The translations under genes and the position numbers were made by a program. 64,000 nucleotides of DNA from Dryomyza anilis (Eukaryota > Arthropoda > Insecta > Diptera > Dryomyzidae), in contig OX638131.1 in the NCBI GenBank assembly GCA_951804985.1, positions 2,666,001-2,730,000 of the forward strand, given 5' to 3'. Within the stretch, counting starts at the first letter, position 1. Each line of letters opens with the position of its first letter. The notes under the pieces were generated by a model that was given only the letters and a program-made list of their open reading frames with translations, did not search any database and was not told the DNA's origin. Below, piece after piece: positions 11,445 through 25,651 of this stretch.

Positions 11445-13200
11445 GGTATTGAAATCATTTAAATTGCTTTCACTTTAAAAAAAGACACAACGCGATAAGA
11501 GCTTTTTTTTTCGAAAAGCTCAACTTGAATGAAAGCACGAAATATGTGCGCGCGCGTAAAACTCTGACTTGGCGTTGTCGCTGCTGAAGTGACAATGAAA
11601 TTGGCTGCTGCTGCGGCTGGTCAATTGCTACTCAATTTTCTTTTGCAGCAGCAGCAGTTGCAGCGGTGGCAGCAATATTCTGGTCAGCGGGTTTGTTTAC
11701 AAATGAGCGCAGCAAAAGACGTTCAAGAAAAAAACAACATTAATGGCAAAGAGCGCAGATTTCCACCTCTTATTCAATTAAATTTCTCTAAGTTTACCGC
11801 ATGCTGTTTGAGGTCTGTAAATTGTTGACCATAGCAGCCACATTTTACGGTATGAATGCAGTGGTTGTGATTGCAGCGCTGTTAACAAAAACACTTTCAT
11901 TGATCGTTGTTGTATCTCTTGGCATCAGCAGCAGCAACAACAGCAGAACAATTTCAAATTTGAAAAAGTTCTTGGCAGGGTTTTTTTGAAATTGGTATTC
12001 AGTGAATATTAAAAATTAACCAAGTAGGTTGCAGCATCATGATATGGTTGCTTCTGTTGTTGTTCTTATTGCACTTGTTGTTGCTGTTTACTCAAGGCAG
12101 ACAAATCAGGTTAAACGACTCTGACGCACAAACAGAAGAAAGTTTTCAATTTATTTATTTTTTTTTATACATTTTTTATTCAATTGCATTAAAGTGGATC
12201 TGCATCTGAATGTCATTCTGTTGGTAATTAAACTAAAGAATTCTGGCTGCTTTCGACCAACAACAACATGACTCTGATGTATTTGATATATCATAAAGAC
12301 ACTCAAAAACACCACACAATTAAACAGTTCAACTTAATTCTTCTGAATAAAATAAACTAACTCCTTGTATAAATTTTTGTACGGCAATGTTTGTTCATTA
12401 ATGTAGGGTTCGTGTTATTATTTCAGAAAATCGGGCTCTGAAAGAACCGAAAGAGGTTACAAATCGGGTCTAAGATATGTATGCAGTTACCTTATTATCT
12501 ACTTTTCAATTGGCATTATTAGGTCCAGGTCGATCAGTTTCTCATGACCTTCCTTAGTAGAAATTTATTTATTATTAGGGTAGGAGGGTATCAGGTACAT
12601 GGCCAGATTATGTTGATCTTATAACAGATCGGGTTATAAGAATGAAAATATCGAATAATTAGTTTCCTATCATGTCCTCAGAACAATTTCTACTAGGTTT
12701 GTTTACACTAGCACTGTATGATCAGCCATAGTTTAAACTATTCTAGGGCCATGTTCGAGAATTGATCATTGAATTTTTCCTTGTCTAACCCATCATTTCA
12801 AATCTAATAGGGTAAATTTTTACAAGGCAGAATCCGAACTAAAAAGTATTTTCTGAATGAAAACTTTGTCTGATTTTTAATCTGGTACTATGTAGTCATA
12901 ATATATAATATCAACTACAGATTACACTATCCAACACGACTTTTACCATGGACATCCCATATATCAATTTTATATTATTCGATGGTGCTGAGTTGGACTA
13001 AGTAATATTACGTAACGTTTTTGAGAAAATTGCAATAGTATTTTTAATCCATTCTTACCCACTACTTAGAATAAAAATATATATTTCTGTGGAAAAATAG
13101 TTTAACAAAAAAAATTTAATGCAATTTTTCTTTTAATTGTCTAGACTAATTTTAGTATACTAATGAATGCCAATATTCCATTACGTTTTTAAGATAATTG
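11445..13200. other. Upstream region of the CUB gene; no gene seen
   Basis: The first 350 bases upstream of the CUB start contain CAG/CTG-rich, moderately GC-rich sequence. This could be promoter or 5' UTR. The remainder is unique-looking AT-rich DNA with no ORF of recognisable similarity and no clear repeat ends. Confidence 0.5.
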
Positions 13201-13204
13201 GTTC

Positions 13205-13650
13205 TAAATTCGGAAAACTAGAGATGGGTGCCTGTTTTTGAAGGCACGGACACGCACGGCATGACGATAGGTGACACGCACGAGCACGAGCCCGCCGACA
13301 TAATTTAAAGGCACGCACGAGAAGTACGATAAAACACGGAATATAGAAAGGCACGAAGAAGCACGGAAAAACACGAAAAAGCACGGAATCACATGAAAAA
13401 CTAGGAAAAACGTAAAAATATCATAAACAGGGACTAAAACCCTATCGGTTTCGGTTTTGGTCTAAGATTTTTAAAGAAGCGGTTCCGATTCCAGTTTCAG
13501 TGTTTTTATTTTCTGATGCTGGAAGTAAAGGGTTTTTTCAAATTGGAGTAGAAACTAAAGAAAAACTTTTTAATGAGCGCGTGCCTGATTTTAGAGGCAC
13601 AGACACGCACGGAGACTTGCACGCACGAACTCAGATTTTCGGGCGTGGCA
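13205..13650. repeat. CACG-rich interspersed repeat (family J), copy 1
   Basis: The interval contains many GGCACG / CACGAA / CACGGA words and the phrases GATGGGTGCCTG, GAGCACGAGCCCG and GCACGCACGAACTCAGATTT. The same phrases recur at 25230-25420 and 26855-26940. Part of the interval (13430-13500) is a GGTTTCGGTT-type tract related to the GGAACCGG words at 25420-25630 and 41640-41840. It is non-coding and the ends are unclear. Confidence 0.6.
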
Positions 13651-14446
13651 CGAAAAAAAGTCCAAAATAATTATCAAATTTATTAACATTTTTGTAATTG
13701 TTAACTTTTTAAAATATTCCCCGACTTACTTAATTTTGGTACTCTTTTATATAATCAATTTCCAATAAAAATACTAATGCCTCTAATCTGAAAATATAAT
13801 TAATACATATATAAAGTATGTTTATTCTTATTGCGAACTCAGTTTTTCCTATTACGTAGCGTTTTTGAAAACAAATCGGGTAATATGTACGTACAATATA
13901 CAAGCATTTTAAATTTTAACAGTTTTTTGATGGAAACTTTATTCATAGAGTATATTTTAAAAATGAGAACCGATATAAAAAAATAGTATTTTCATCGTTA
14001 GTTTGAATTGTGCTATGCATAACCATACATCATTTTCTTATTTATCATTAGATTTACAATGTTAAAAAAATCGTCCAAAAATAGTCTAAAAAACTGAATA
14101 TATTTCGAGTTTAGATTCATATATCATAAAAACTTATCAGAATAATAGTATTTATCGGTATATTGTAATTAGTCCTGACAATTTAAAGAAAAACTACGTT
14201 TAAAATGTTTTGGAAAACTAGTTGTGTAACGGACTGTATTTTATTAAATCTAAAAAGTGGCTGAAAAGGTCCTAATATTTCGAGATTAATTTTCATTAAA
14301 ACGTTACGTATAGAAAAAACTGAGTATGCAGTTAAAATCAGAAAACATGAATTATTTAGAATTGATGTATGGGATGTCCATGGCAAACATTTTTTTATCG
14401 TTTTGTTGAGTAGTGTTTTTATATAAGAATATTTTGAATAAATACT

Positions 14447-14632
14447 AAAGCTCGAATCACACGATTGAATAAACAATCAACTTTTGAATCAATTTTCAAA
14501 TAATTTTAATATCAATCGTGTGATTGCCCAATTTTTGTATGGAAAATAAGGCAATCACACGATTGATATTTAAATTGTTTTGAAAATTGATTCAAAAGTT
14601 GACTATTTATTCAATCGTGTGATTTGAGCTTT
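14447..14632. mobile_element. Near-perfect hairpin (foldback MITE), 186 bp
   Basis: Two arms of about 80 bp read AAGCTCGAATCACACGATTG inward and the complement outward, separated by about 23 bases around GTATGG. The motif AATCACACGATTGA is repeated four times (two per arm). The right end abuts family A MITE copy 2 directly. A weaker relative lies at 43966-44092. Confidence 0.75.
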
Positions 14633-14633
14633 A

Positions 14634-14853
14634 GGGTGCGTGCGAGTTCGACTAAATTGCTGACTAAACTAAATTTTGTCGGTAAGGCAGTGTTCGACTA
14701 TTCAATTTAGTAAATTTTAGAACAAATTAAACTAAATTAGTTGACAGCAAACAGAAATATGATATTCGATTGAATTTGGGCTTTATAAAATACCGGTTAC
14801 CGAATGGAGACCGAATGAAAAGCAGTTCAATTTAGTCGAATTCGCACACATCC
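14634..14853. mobile_element. MITE family A, copy 2
   Basis: Its ends are GGGTGCGTGCGAGTTCGACT and the inverted TCGAATTCGCACACATCC. It shares the GCTGACTAAACTAAAT inner block with the copy at 9028-9269 but is more degraded at its right end. Confidence 0.7.
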
Positions 14854-14870
14854 TAAATAATTTTTTTTTT

Positions 14871-15110
14871 GAATGAAAGGATTATAGGTTATTGTAGTAG
14901 TGTCGGTGGATGTTTGTTTTAAACTTGCCAATATCAAAGATGTCGGGAAAACAGACGCTGAGAAATTGTTCCACGAATTGTCTCTGTAATGCGTGGTTCT
15001 GTTGAGAACCGAGCGGACTACGAAGCGATGGGCTTAGTTCGATATCCCTCGAACACTTATCATTGTAATATCTATAAAACAGGAGAGAACCAATAAAGTA
15101 TTCGAATTTA
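14871..15110 (-). pseudogene. Remnant of a non-LTR retrotransposon reverse transcriptase C-terminus, copy 1
   Basis: On the - strand, the interval around 14900-14985 encodes a frameshifted match to the RT tail seen more clearly at 18583-18720. It keeps the SASVFP and FKTNIHRHY pieces. The family signature (LWN-LPASVF followed by FK-NIHR-Y) is typical of the C-terminal end of insect non-LTR polyproteins. It is short, 5'-truncated and dead. Confidence 0.5.
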
Positions 15111-15169
15111 AATAAATCCCATGTTAGACGATACGTAGATTGATGAAATTAATAAAAAAACACACAAGT

Positions 15170-15507
15170 TTTATTTAATAAAATATATATATTATTTTTT
15201 ACGTTATATAAGAGAAGTACTTAAAATACTGCTAAACTTAAAGCTTAGAAGGTAGGTTAGAAACTTTGTACATACTGCTGTTTTAATTCAAGGGTTAAAG
15301 TGTGAGTGTGGGGCAGAGAGAGGGGGCTAGTATAAAATTCATTAAATGCAGGAGTGGGCAAGAGTAGAAATTTTAAATTTCTTTAATTTTTTTTAATTAT
15401 AAAATGAATTAAATGTTTTATATAAAACTCTAAGTAAATGTTTTAAGCATAAGTTGTAGCATACAATTTTAGGCGCTTATATATAGAAACTTAAAAACTG
15501 CATCGCT
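15170..15507 (-). other. Probable 3' UTR of the CCDC85 gene
   Basis: This is AT-rich sequence immediately 3' of the stop at 15508. A - strand AATAAA signal lies at 15175-15170, giving a 3' UTR of roughly 335 bases. Confidence 0.45.
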
Positions 15508-17939
<2,432 letters not shown>

Positions 17940-18039
17940 TTTAGTTGGTGTGTTTTGGGCAAACGTATTGCTGATTGTTGAGCGATTATTGTCAGCGATG
18001 GCGTTGCCAGCTACATCTCTGCGACTGCCGCTGATATTG

Positions 18040-18420
18040 CTGCAATAAGAGATAGATAGAGAGTGAGACAGAGCGTGAGAAGAGTTAAATACTACAATTA
18101 ATTGTTTGGCAAGAGTGGCAGCAACAAGCAACTGCTACGATATGTATTCGTCTGGATTACTTTGGGGAATGCGAACCCGCAATTAAGTGATCATGCAGTC
18201 GGCTGGTCGGAAAGTGAAATGAACAGCGATGTGCGCCAGCAGCAGCGTCGCGTGCTGTTGACAAAATCTATCAAAACACGACGCGACGTCACGCGCTGCC
18301 GACGTTCAGCATTTGCAACGAACTGCTCAACCCAAATATGGATCGCAGTCGTCGTCGTCTTGAACTCTGCGAACATAAGTAGTTCGCAATCGAAGACCGT
18401 AAAGTGACTTTCGACTTTCG
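18040..18420 (-). promoter_or_regulatory. Splice acceptor and upstream 5' region of CCDC85
   Basis: On the - strand a pyrimidine-rich tract and TTATTGCAG end at 18040, indicating that the first coding exon begins at 18039 and that a 5' UTR exon lies upstream. The 18200-18400 stretch is GC-richer than its surroundings, with several CGAC/GTCG words. It could be that exon or a promoter. No TATA box or initiator is convincing. Confidence 0.35.
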
Positions 18421-18571
18421 TACAGTATTAATTATGATGTTGTAGTTGCTCATAAACGATAATGACATAATTCGCATTCGAAAGCAATGATACGCATATA
18501 ATATATATTTTTTTACATATTAACCAATGCTCAGGGGATGCCCCCTATATATGAAATGAACAGTGTTGATC

Positions 18572-18900
18572 GAATAAAAGGATTATAGGTTATTGGGAGG
18601 GAGGAAAGACGGAGTAGTATCGGTGGATGTTTGTTTTGAACTTGCCAATTTCAAAGATGTCGGAAAAAACAGATGCTGGGAGATTGTTCCACAAACGTAT
18701 CGTGCGACTGAAGAACGAATTCTCTCTGTATTTAACCTGAAATTATCGCAATTGTTCATTACTGAGCACACACAAATAGTTTTTCGTACATTTTTTGCAC
18801 AATATGTGTTTTTCAAATTACCTACGGGAAAATATAGTGAGTTTAAAATCCACCAATTGAATACCAATTCAGTGACAGGTCTAAAGTTTGATTTCATATA
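18572..18900 (-). pseudogene. Remnant of a non-LTR retrotransposon RT C-terminus, copy 2
   Basis: On the - strand, 18720-18600 reads FFSRTIRLWNNLPASVF followed by SDIFEIGKFKTNIHRYY. This is the classical end of non-LTR retrotransposon polyproteins. Only about 45 residues remain. The nucleotide sequence from GGATTATAGGTTATTG through GATGTTTGTTTT matches the copy at 14871. The rest of the element is absent. Confidence 0.65.
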
Positions 18901-19070
18901 AATGGGACAGAACTAGGACCGATTATAAACCAACAACTTTAACATGGCGTTGTCATAGGAAGGAGTAAATTAACAAACATGCAGACCTTTATAACTATTA
19001 CTGAACCAGTCTTCAATTGGAGGATTTTAAACAGAATCAAATTCTCCAATTCAAGGTCTGAAAAATTGCA

Positions 19071-19820
19071 TTTCTAGTGAGTTTTTAGTGAAAAATTCAA
19101 ATTTTAGTGAAAAATTAATTTTTACTGAAAAATTTTTAGTGAATTTTTAGTGAAAATTTGACTTTTTAGTGAAAAATTGAATTTTTAGTGAAAATTTTAA
19201 TTTTTAGTGAAAATTTTAATTTTTAGTGAAAATTTGAATTTTAAGTGAAAATTTGAATTTTTAGCGAAAATTTGAATTTTTAGTGAATAATTGAATTTTT
19301 AGTGAAATATTGAATTTTTAGTGAAAAATTGAATTTTTAGTGAAAACTTGAATATTTAGTAAAAATTTGAATTTTTAGTGAAAATTTTAAATATTAGTGA
19401 AATATTGAATTTTTAGTGAAAAATTTAATTTTTAGTGAACATTTGAATTTTTAGTAAAATATTGAATTTTTAGTGAAAAATTGAATTTTTAGTGAAAACT
19501 TGAATATTTTTGAAAATTTGAATTTTTAGTGAAAATTTGAATTTTTAGTAAAAATTTTAAATTTTAGTGAAAAATGAATTTTTACAAAAAAAAAATGAAT
19601 TTTTAGTGAAAATTTTAAATAAAATAAAATTATTTTTAATGAAAAATTAAATTAATTTTTAATGAAAAATTAAATTAATTTTTAATAAAAAATTAAATTA
19701 ATTTTTAATGAAAAATTAAATTCATTTTTAATGAAAAATTGAATTTTTAGTGAAAAATTGAATTTTTAGAGACAAATGAAAAATGTGAATTTTTATTCAA
19801 CATTTTAAATTTTAGTGAGG
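19071..19820. repeat. Minisatellite, about 18-bp unit (TTGAATTTTTAGTGAAAA)
   Basis: About 40 imperfect head-to-tail units fill roughly 750 bp. A variant sub-block at 19620-19735 carries TTAATTTTTAATGAAAAA. It has no spacers and is not a CRISPR. It lies between the CCDC85 5' region and unique AT-rich DNA. Confidence 0.9.
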
Positions 19821-19830
19821 ATTTATTTTT

Positions 19831-21127
19831 TGGATAGGTTCAATTATTATAAAAAAAAAAAATTGTATCTAAAATATTAAAAACTTTCCGCCGGGTTTCG
19901 TTTTATGATGTTGATCGTGTCACGGTTACGCTTGGCAAGCAGGAATGTGCGATTGTCTGCTAATTCTTCAGAATCATCTCTTGTCAAAATAGCCCCTTCC
20001 AACTACCCAGATACCACCGCTGAGAATTGTTCGCAATTTATGTGCCACACGCACACACACACAGACACTACAACGGAAACCCCATCATGGCTGAAGATGA
20101 TACTCGACGACTCAACTCAACTCGAGGCAAAAGAATTCGAAGAGTTTTGTAAATAACACAGGAAGGTGAGGTCTTGAAGCGGTCGCTTTCGAAAGCGCCA
20201 AAACACAAATAGAAACCAGACCAAAAAATAATAATAATGATAATAAATTCAGCAAGAAGAGACAACATCAGCAAAACATCAAAAAATCGGCTGCCAAATC
20301 AACGCAGCGTTTTTATCTTGTGCTTCTTTTTAACCCCTTCTCGAAGTACCGACAAATGAAAAAAAAAACACTCGACGGGCCTCATTTGAATTTGGCCTTC
20401 GGTTACAGCGTACTGCGTCGCGAAGGTACTTAAAAAATTGTTGCGGGCATATTTATTGTTCGCACTTAAGATGTAGTTGTTTTAGTAGTTATTGCTGTTT
20501 CGATATCTGTCTGTCCGAACGTCTGTCTGTTAGTCAGTCCCACTGACTGTCTGTTCGTTCGCCTGGCCAACAATCCATGAAATAAGAGTTTAATTAAAGA
20601 AATTACTAAAAATTGAGGCAACTATACATAAAAAGCACACGAAGCCATACAAATCGTGTTCAGTTTGATTTTATTTTTTTTTATTTAATCGCTATCTCAA
20701 GGTTTCCGCAATGTTGTTTGTGTTGTGTTAAAGGGTTTTTAGCGTTAAATCTGAATTTAAGTGGTAATTTTTAGACAAATTAGAGGTCTGGTGTTTCACA
20801 TCTTCAATACGTTGCATATTAAAAACCCATTTTAGTTCAAATTTTTATTTATTTTTTTGTAAACTTAAAAATTGAAAATTTTCGACTTTGTAAGAACCAA
20901 AAATGTGTTTAAGTTTATCGCTTAATATCAGAAATATCTATTAACCTTTATTTCCATTTGGTTTTTCACTGAGAGATATTATTTTTCAAAAACTATAAAG
21001 GTCCTTGGTGGAGAGATAATTTTTTTTTGTCAAAAAATAATTGTCTTTGGTTGAGACATACTTTTATTTGGTTGAGAATTATATAAAAACCTTTATTTTA
21101 AAGGTCTTTGGTTAATGGTTGTTAGTA
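19831..21127. other. Intergenic DNA without a recognised gene
   Basis: Short open frames at 19905-20156 show no family features. A CACACACACA run is at about 20050 and a CTGTCTGTCC-type run at 20505-20560. Nothing else was seen. Confidence 0.5.
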
Positions 21128-21312
21128 CACCCAGTAAAAAATACTATATAAATATTAGTTTTTTACTATTAAAAATAGTCAACAGGATAAATTATTATTT
21201 TAATCGGAAAATACCATTAAATACTAGAAAGTACCATGACATTGCCATTGAGTTTATATGAAAAGATTTTTTTTTGTATACTATTAAATCAATAATTGTT
21301 AATAATTTGTTT
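21128..21312. mobile_element. MITE, 'CACYCAG' family, copy 2 (right end lost)
   Basis: It starts CACCCAGTAAAAAATACTATAT and shares about 180 bp with the intact copy at 31644-31860. The similarity stops near 21312 before the expected CTGGGTG end. Confidence 0.7.
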
Positions 21313-22286
21313 TCGAAAATTTTCGAACATTGTTGTTTCTGTTGAATTTTTTTTTTTTGTAAAATTGTGTTTTTGAACATTTTTGAACGTTGTTGGTTTT
21401 GTTTATTCAAAATTGAATATGTTATTTTTAAACATTGCGTTGTTTTCATCGCACAAAAAAATCTCTCACAAGTCTGTTTTCGAAATTTTTCGAACGTAAA
21501 AGCGAAATTGAAGTTTGTTGCAGAAAGTTGATAATTATATCAATTTAATCCAAATTTATGAGAACCTAGAAAAAAAATTAAAAATCATACACCTTAGTGA
21601 ACAAAATTCTTCTATAGGATTTCTTAAAGGCAAATAATTGAAACAAGTGCTTGGACCAATCTTGTTCATTTTCAAACTGAAATCTATTCGTAGTCTTTAA
21701 GATTGGAGATAAACGATATTTACGGCAAGCTAGAATTGAATTCTGTCCCACAGTGCGTTGTTGTGTTTTCCGAATATAACATTTTTTTAACAATTTTTAT
21801 TTTCGAAATTTTTTGAACATTTTTTAACAATTTGTTTTTGGATTTTATTCAAAATTTGGGTATGTATATAACCCAGGTTATCATCAGTCTGTGTCCAGAA
21901 ATATTCGGAGTCATCTGAAAAGAGAATTATGCATCAACGCATCTCAGCTTCTCAAAAATTACTAATGAGAGTTATATATTTTGTTAACCTTTATATCTCT
22001 CGCTGTTCAACCGCAACCGAAATTTTTTCAAAAATAAAGGTTTCTCTCAGACCGAAAACGGAAATTATCAACATATTTGTTTTCTTTAATTTTTGGTTTT
22101 TCACTGAATTATTCAATAAATGTTATTTAGTTATTCTGGTACCTCAGAAAAGGTTACACTTTATCTCTGACCTCTGTTTAATATTATAAACCCAATAAGA
22201 ACCCAATGAGAACTAAATAAGAAGATCTAAATTTTAATTCAGAAAAAAATATCAATTGAATTTCATAAAATTCTACAAATGTACAA
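21313..22286. other. AT-rich intergenic DNA
   Basis: There are scattered TTTTCGAAATTTTTCGAAC-type words at 21310-21500 and 21800. The short open frames in this interval have no recognisable similarity. Confidence 0.4.
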
Positions 22287-22288
22287 TA

Positions 22289-23192
22289 GGCCGGGTCGAA
22301 AAAAAATGTTGGAAAGTCCGCCCCTAAAATGAAAGCTTACCTCGTAAAAGTGTCAGAAATATTTTTTTTTATTTTTTTTTTGACCCATCAAAAACCGCCA
22401 AAATCGTTTTTTAGTTATAACTTCTTTATTTGATGTCCGATCATCAAATTTTATATACCTTTGAAAATTTTTAAGCGGTTAACACATTTACTGCATAGGT
22501 TGAATTGACCTCTGAGGTCAACTTCGGCAAGTGTTGTTAGTTTTTTCTAACTTCTACTCCCCTAAATTCATTTTTTATCATATAATTAAAGTTCTCGAAA
22601 AAATATAAAACTTTACCGTTGAAAGTATTTAGTTTGCTTCATAAACAAAAAAGTTACAAAAATAGTGTTTAAGTGAAAACGATTTAGGCGGTTTTTAGAG
22701 GATTAAAAAAAAAATGTTTTTGGTTTCGACTTTTTCTCGATGTAAGCTTTAAATTTAGGACAGAACTTGAAATAAAAATAAAATCTTATATAATATTTCT
22801 CAAAAACGTCTTTATTAAAAACGAGTTTTTTTTGCAACTTATTTGTTTATCAAGCTAACTAAATACTTTCAACAGAAAAATTTAATAATTTTTGGAGATC
22901 TTTAATTATATGAGAAATAAAATTGCATTTAGGGGGTAGAAGTCTGAAAACAGTGATGTCACTCATGGAAGGTGACCTCGGAGGTCAATTAAACCTATGG
23001 GACAAATGTGTTAACCGCTGAAACATTTTCAACGGTATATAGAACTTCATGATCGGACATCAAATAACAAAGCTATACCGTTTTGGCGGTTTTTGACGGA
23101 TTCCAAAAAATTTTTTTTTTGTTTCTGACAATTTTAAGAGATTATCTTTCATTTTAGATAATCTTTTTGTTTGTATGGAGACCGACCCGGCC
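22289..23192. mobile_element. 904-bp foldback element with GGCCGGGTCG ends
   Basis: The ends are TA|GGCCGGGTCG and CGACCCGGCC|TA. The inverted symmetry extends far inward: blocks with CCTCTGAGGTCAA near 22510 and GACCTCGGAGGTCAATT near 22975 are mirrored. So are ATGTCCGATCATCAAATTT (22433) and ATGATCGGACATCAAATA (23049). No coding capacity was found. The TA flanks suggest a Tc1/mariner-type target or simply symmetric ends. Confidence 0.8.
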
Positions 23193-23199
23193 TAATGTA

Positions 23200-25229
23200 C
23201 AACCACACTAGAAATACAAACAGCACTAGAAAAAATATACAATTTTTCAGAAATGTAAATTTCTTGCAGCAATAACAAGACTGACACTGCAAAACAAGAT
23301 TGACCTTCCGATGAAGTAACAAAAACGACTACCATATCTTCCATGAATTAAAAATGATTTTTTAATATTTTCCAAATATCATAAAAAGTGGCAAATATTT
23401 GACCTGAATAATTTCCAACTGCGGTGATGTTTAGCGCTCTAATATTTTCCAATCATCCTTGGTTTGTTTTAGTGTAAAATTGATGTTTGCGATGTTCATG
23501 GGATAAATGTAGCTCGTTTTGTTGCATAGTGTTTTTATCAAAATATACGCTCTCGATCTGAATTTATTTATTTTAACTTTTTTTTATTGTAAACTCACAT
23601 TGTAAAATTATAAAACGCATTTGGTGATTTTTAAATCTTCAACGATGATAATTTGAAAAAAAGATGAAGAATATTTGTTTTGTTTTTTTTTTTGTTTTCA
23701 ATCATAGAAAACAATTATTTTAAAGTGTTAAAACAACGAACTGAAATCGATTTCTGTAGCTGGAGAAAGTCGTTCTTTATTTATTTTTTGTATGCCGATC
23801 GTATGTACAACATAAGTGGGCGGAAGCTCTTGGGCAATAAAGTTACACCCGTGCGTTGTAGGCTGTATGGAGCACGCCTTCTCATAAAGTGCGCTTTTAA
23901 AGCAGCCTTAAATCTTGCAGCTAAATTAGGTTTGGAAATAAAATGCTTCTCTTTTCGTAGACAACCCCACCCCCCCACTCAATTAGAAGCAGCTGGTTGC
24001 CTGACTGCCTGCCGTCGTCTCTCAATGCATACTATGGCGCATGCGCGACCGTACGACCCACTATCAGGAAATGCGGAAAGAAACAGATCGAGAGCGGCGA
24101 CGACCACCCACACGTCGTAGTCGTCGACGCCATCACCATCGCCACCGCAGTCGCCGGTTTTCAGTTTTCATTCAGTTTTCGTTAAGTCGTTGACGCGCTC
24201 CAATAGTTCGCTAAGTCTGCGCTGTTTGGAAAAACAATCAGACTATAAATGGTTTTGGGAAAAGAAAAAAAATGCTATAACAATTACTAACTACATATTA
24301 CAACAAAATGTATAAAAAAAAACAAACGCAAAATAAAACCGCCTTCGTGTTGCTCAAATGACATATGAGACAGACCGAGCGACCGACAAACGGACGGACG
24401 GACATATGGTAGGACGGAACGACCGACTGACTGCTTTTGACATACGATACATTTATGAATGAAACACTCTTCCATTTGTATTCGTCTCAATGACAGCAAA
24501 AGCCTTTGAGCTTTAAAGCTGTGCGCGGCTTTGTGCTTGTTATTTTTGTTGATATTGTCAAAAAATATTTACAATTTTTTTTCTTTTTTTTAAATCTTCA
24601 AAGGAAATCATATTTAATAATTTATCATTTTGAGCGGTGTGTTAAAGTCCATAAGGCGATTTTAAAACGATTATGTTGCACGTGACACGAAAAACACACA
24701 AAATACATAGGTATTTACAACACTATAATGTACAAAAAAAAGGTGTACGTATTACTTATGTGTAACACGGTAAAAAAGGTGATAAACATACGCAGAAACA
24801 TAAAGTTTTCATTAGGTTAAATAAAAAAGTACCATCATGTTGTATGGAGAGTCTGTTCCGAGATCAAATTATTATTTTACGTGTTCCAATTCACGTTTTA
24901 CAGTCGAATTTAAAAACGTTCAATTTCTGTGGAACGTAGTTTTTCTTTTTAAATATTTGAATTTCAATCGTAAGTAAATTACAGAAGATTTCCCATTACT
25001 AGGCAGCTCAAATACTGTTAATTTTCTCGTTGGAATTGGAGGAGTATATACTCGTCAAGGAAAACTAGTCGAAACCTTGTCGGTTACTGGTAGGGATTTG
25101 TAGAGTATATTCCCGTCAGTAAAATTAGTCAAAAACTCTTTGGTTACAGGTAGGGATTTGAAGAGTAGATCTGCCAGTAAAAACTAGTAAAGAACTGGTC
25201 GGTTACTGGTAGGAAAATGCACAGAAAAC
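23200..25229. other. Intergenic DNA with a GC-richer island at 23800-24240
   Basis: The island holds CGCATGCGCG-type, GTCGTCGACG and CCACCGCAGTCGCCGG sequence. It ends in TTCAGTTTTCATTCAGTTTTCGTTAAG, which resembles fly initiators (TCAGTT). It may be a promoter or 5' exon for a gene outside the window. The long frame over it shows no domain. The rest is AT-rich. Confidence 0.35.
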
Positions 25230-25630
25230 GAAGAGTACACACACGAGCTCGCCGATAGGTGACATCACACGAGCACGAGCCCGACGACTAAATTTTCAGG
25301 CAAGCCCGAGAAGCACGATAAAGTACGGAATTTAAAGACACGAAGAAACACGGAAAAACACGCCAAACACGAAAAAAGCACGGACAAACATGAAAAAGCA
25401 AGCGAAACGTGAAAAATAATACCGGAACCGTTTGGATTTTTGGAACCGGAATCGTTATTAAAAATGTGTCGAACCGCAACTGGAATCGGAACCCATATAT
25501 TATTCTTGTTGGAATCGGAACCGTTATTTTAAAAATCTTGGAACCAGAACGTGAACTGATTATAGTCCCTGTCAGGGAACGCAAAGAACCGGAATCGGAA
25601 CCACTATTAATGAATGTATGAAACCGAAAT
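25230..25630. repeat. CACG-rich repeat (family J), copy 2, followed by GGAACCGG tract
   Basis: It shares GAGCACGAGCCCG, GAAGCACGATAAAG and GGAAAAACACG words with 13205-13390. From about 25420 it continues as an imperfect GGAACCGGAATCGGAACC-type tract. It is non-coding. Confidence 0.6.
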
Positions 25631-25651
25631 CGAAACCCATTTTATTTTTAT

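Noticed and set aside
17940..18131. Upstream in-frame start for CCDC85 at 18131
   Set aside because: A strong pyrimidine tract and acceptor at 18040 lie between this ATG and the conserved start, so it is probably intronic.
19071..19820. CRISPR-like array
   Set aside because: Units are head to tail with no unique spacers, and the genome is an insect.
23680..24120. 146-codon ORF over the GC-rich island
   Set aside because: No recognisable domain, low-complexity end, and the first part is a poly-T-derived Phe run.
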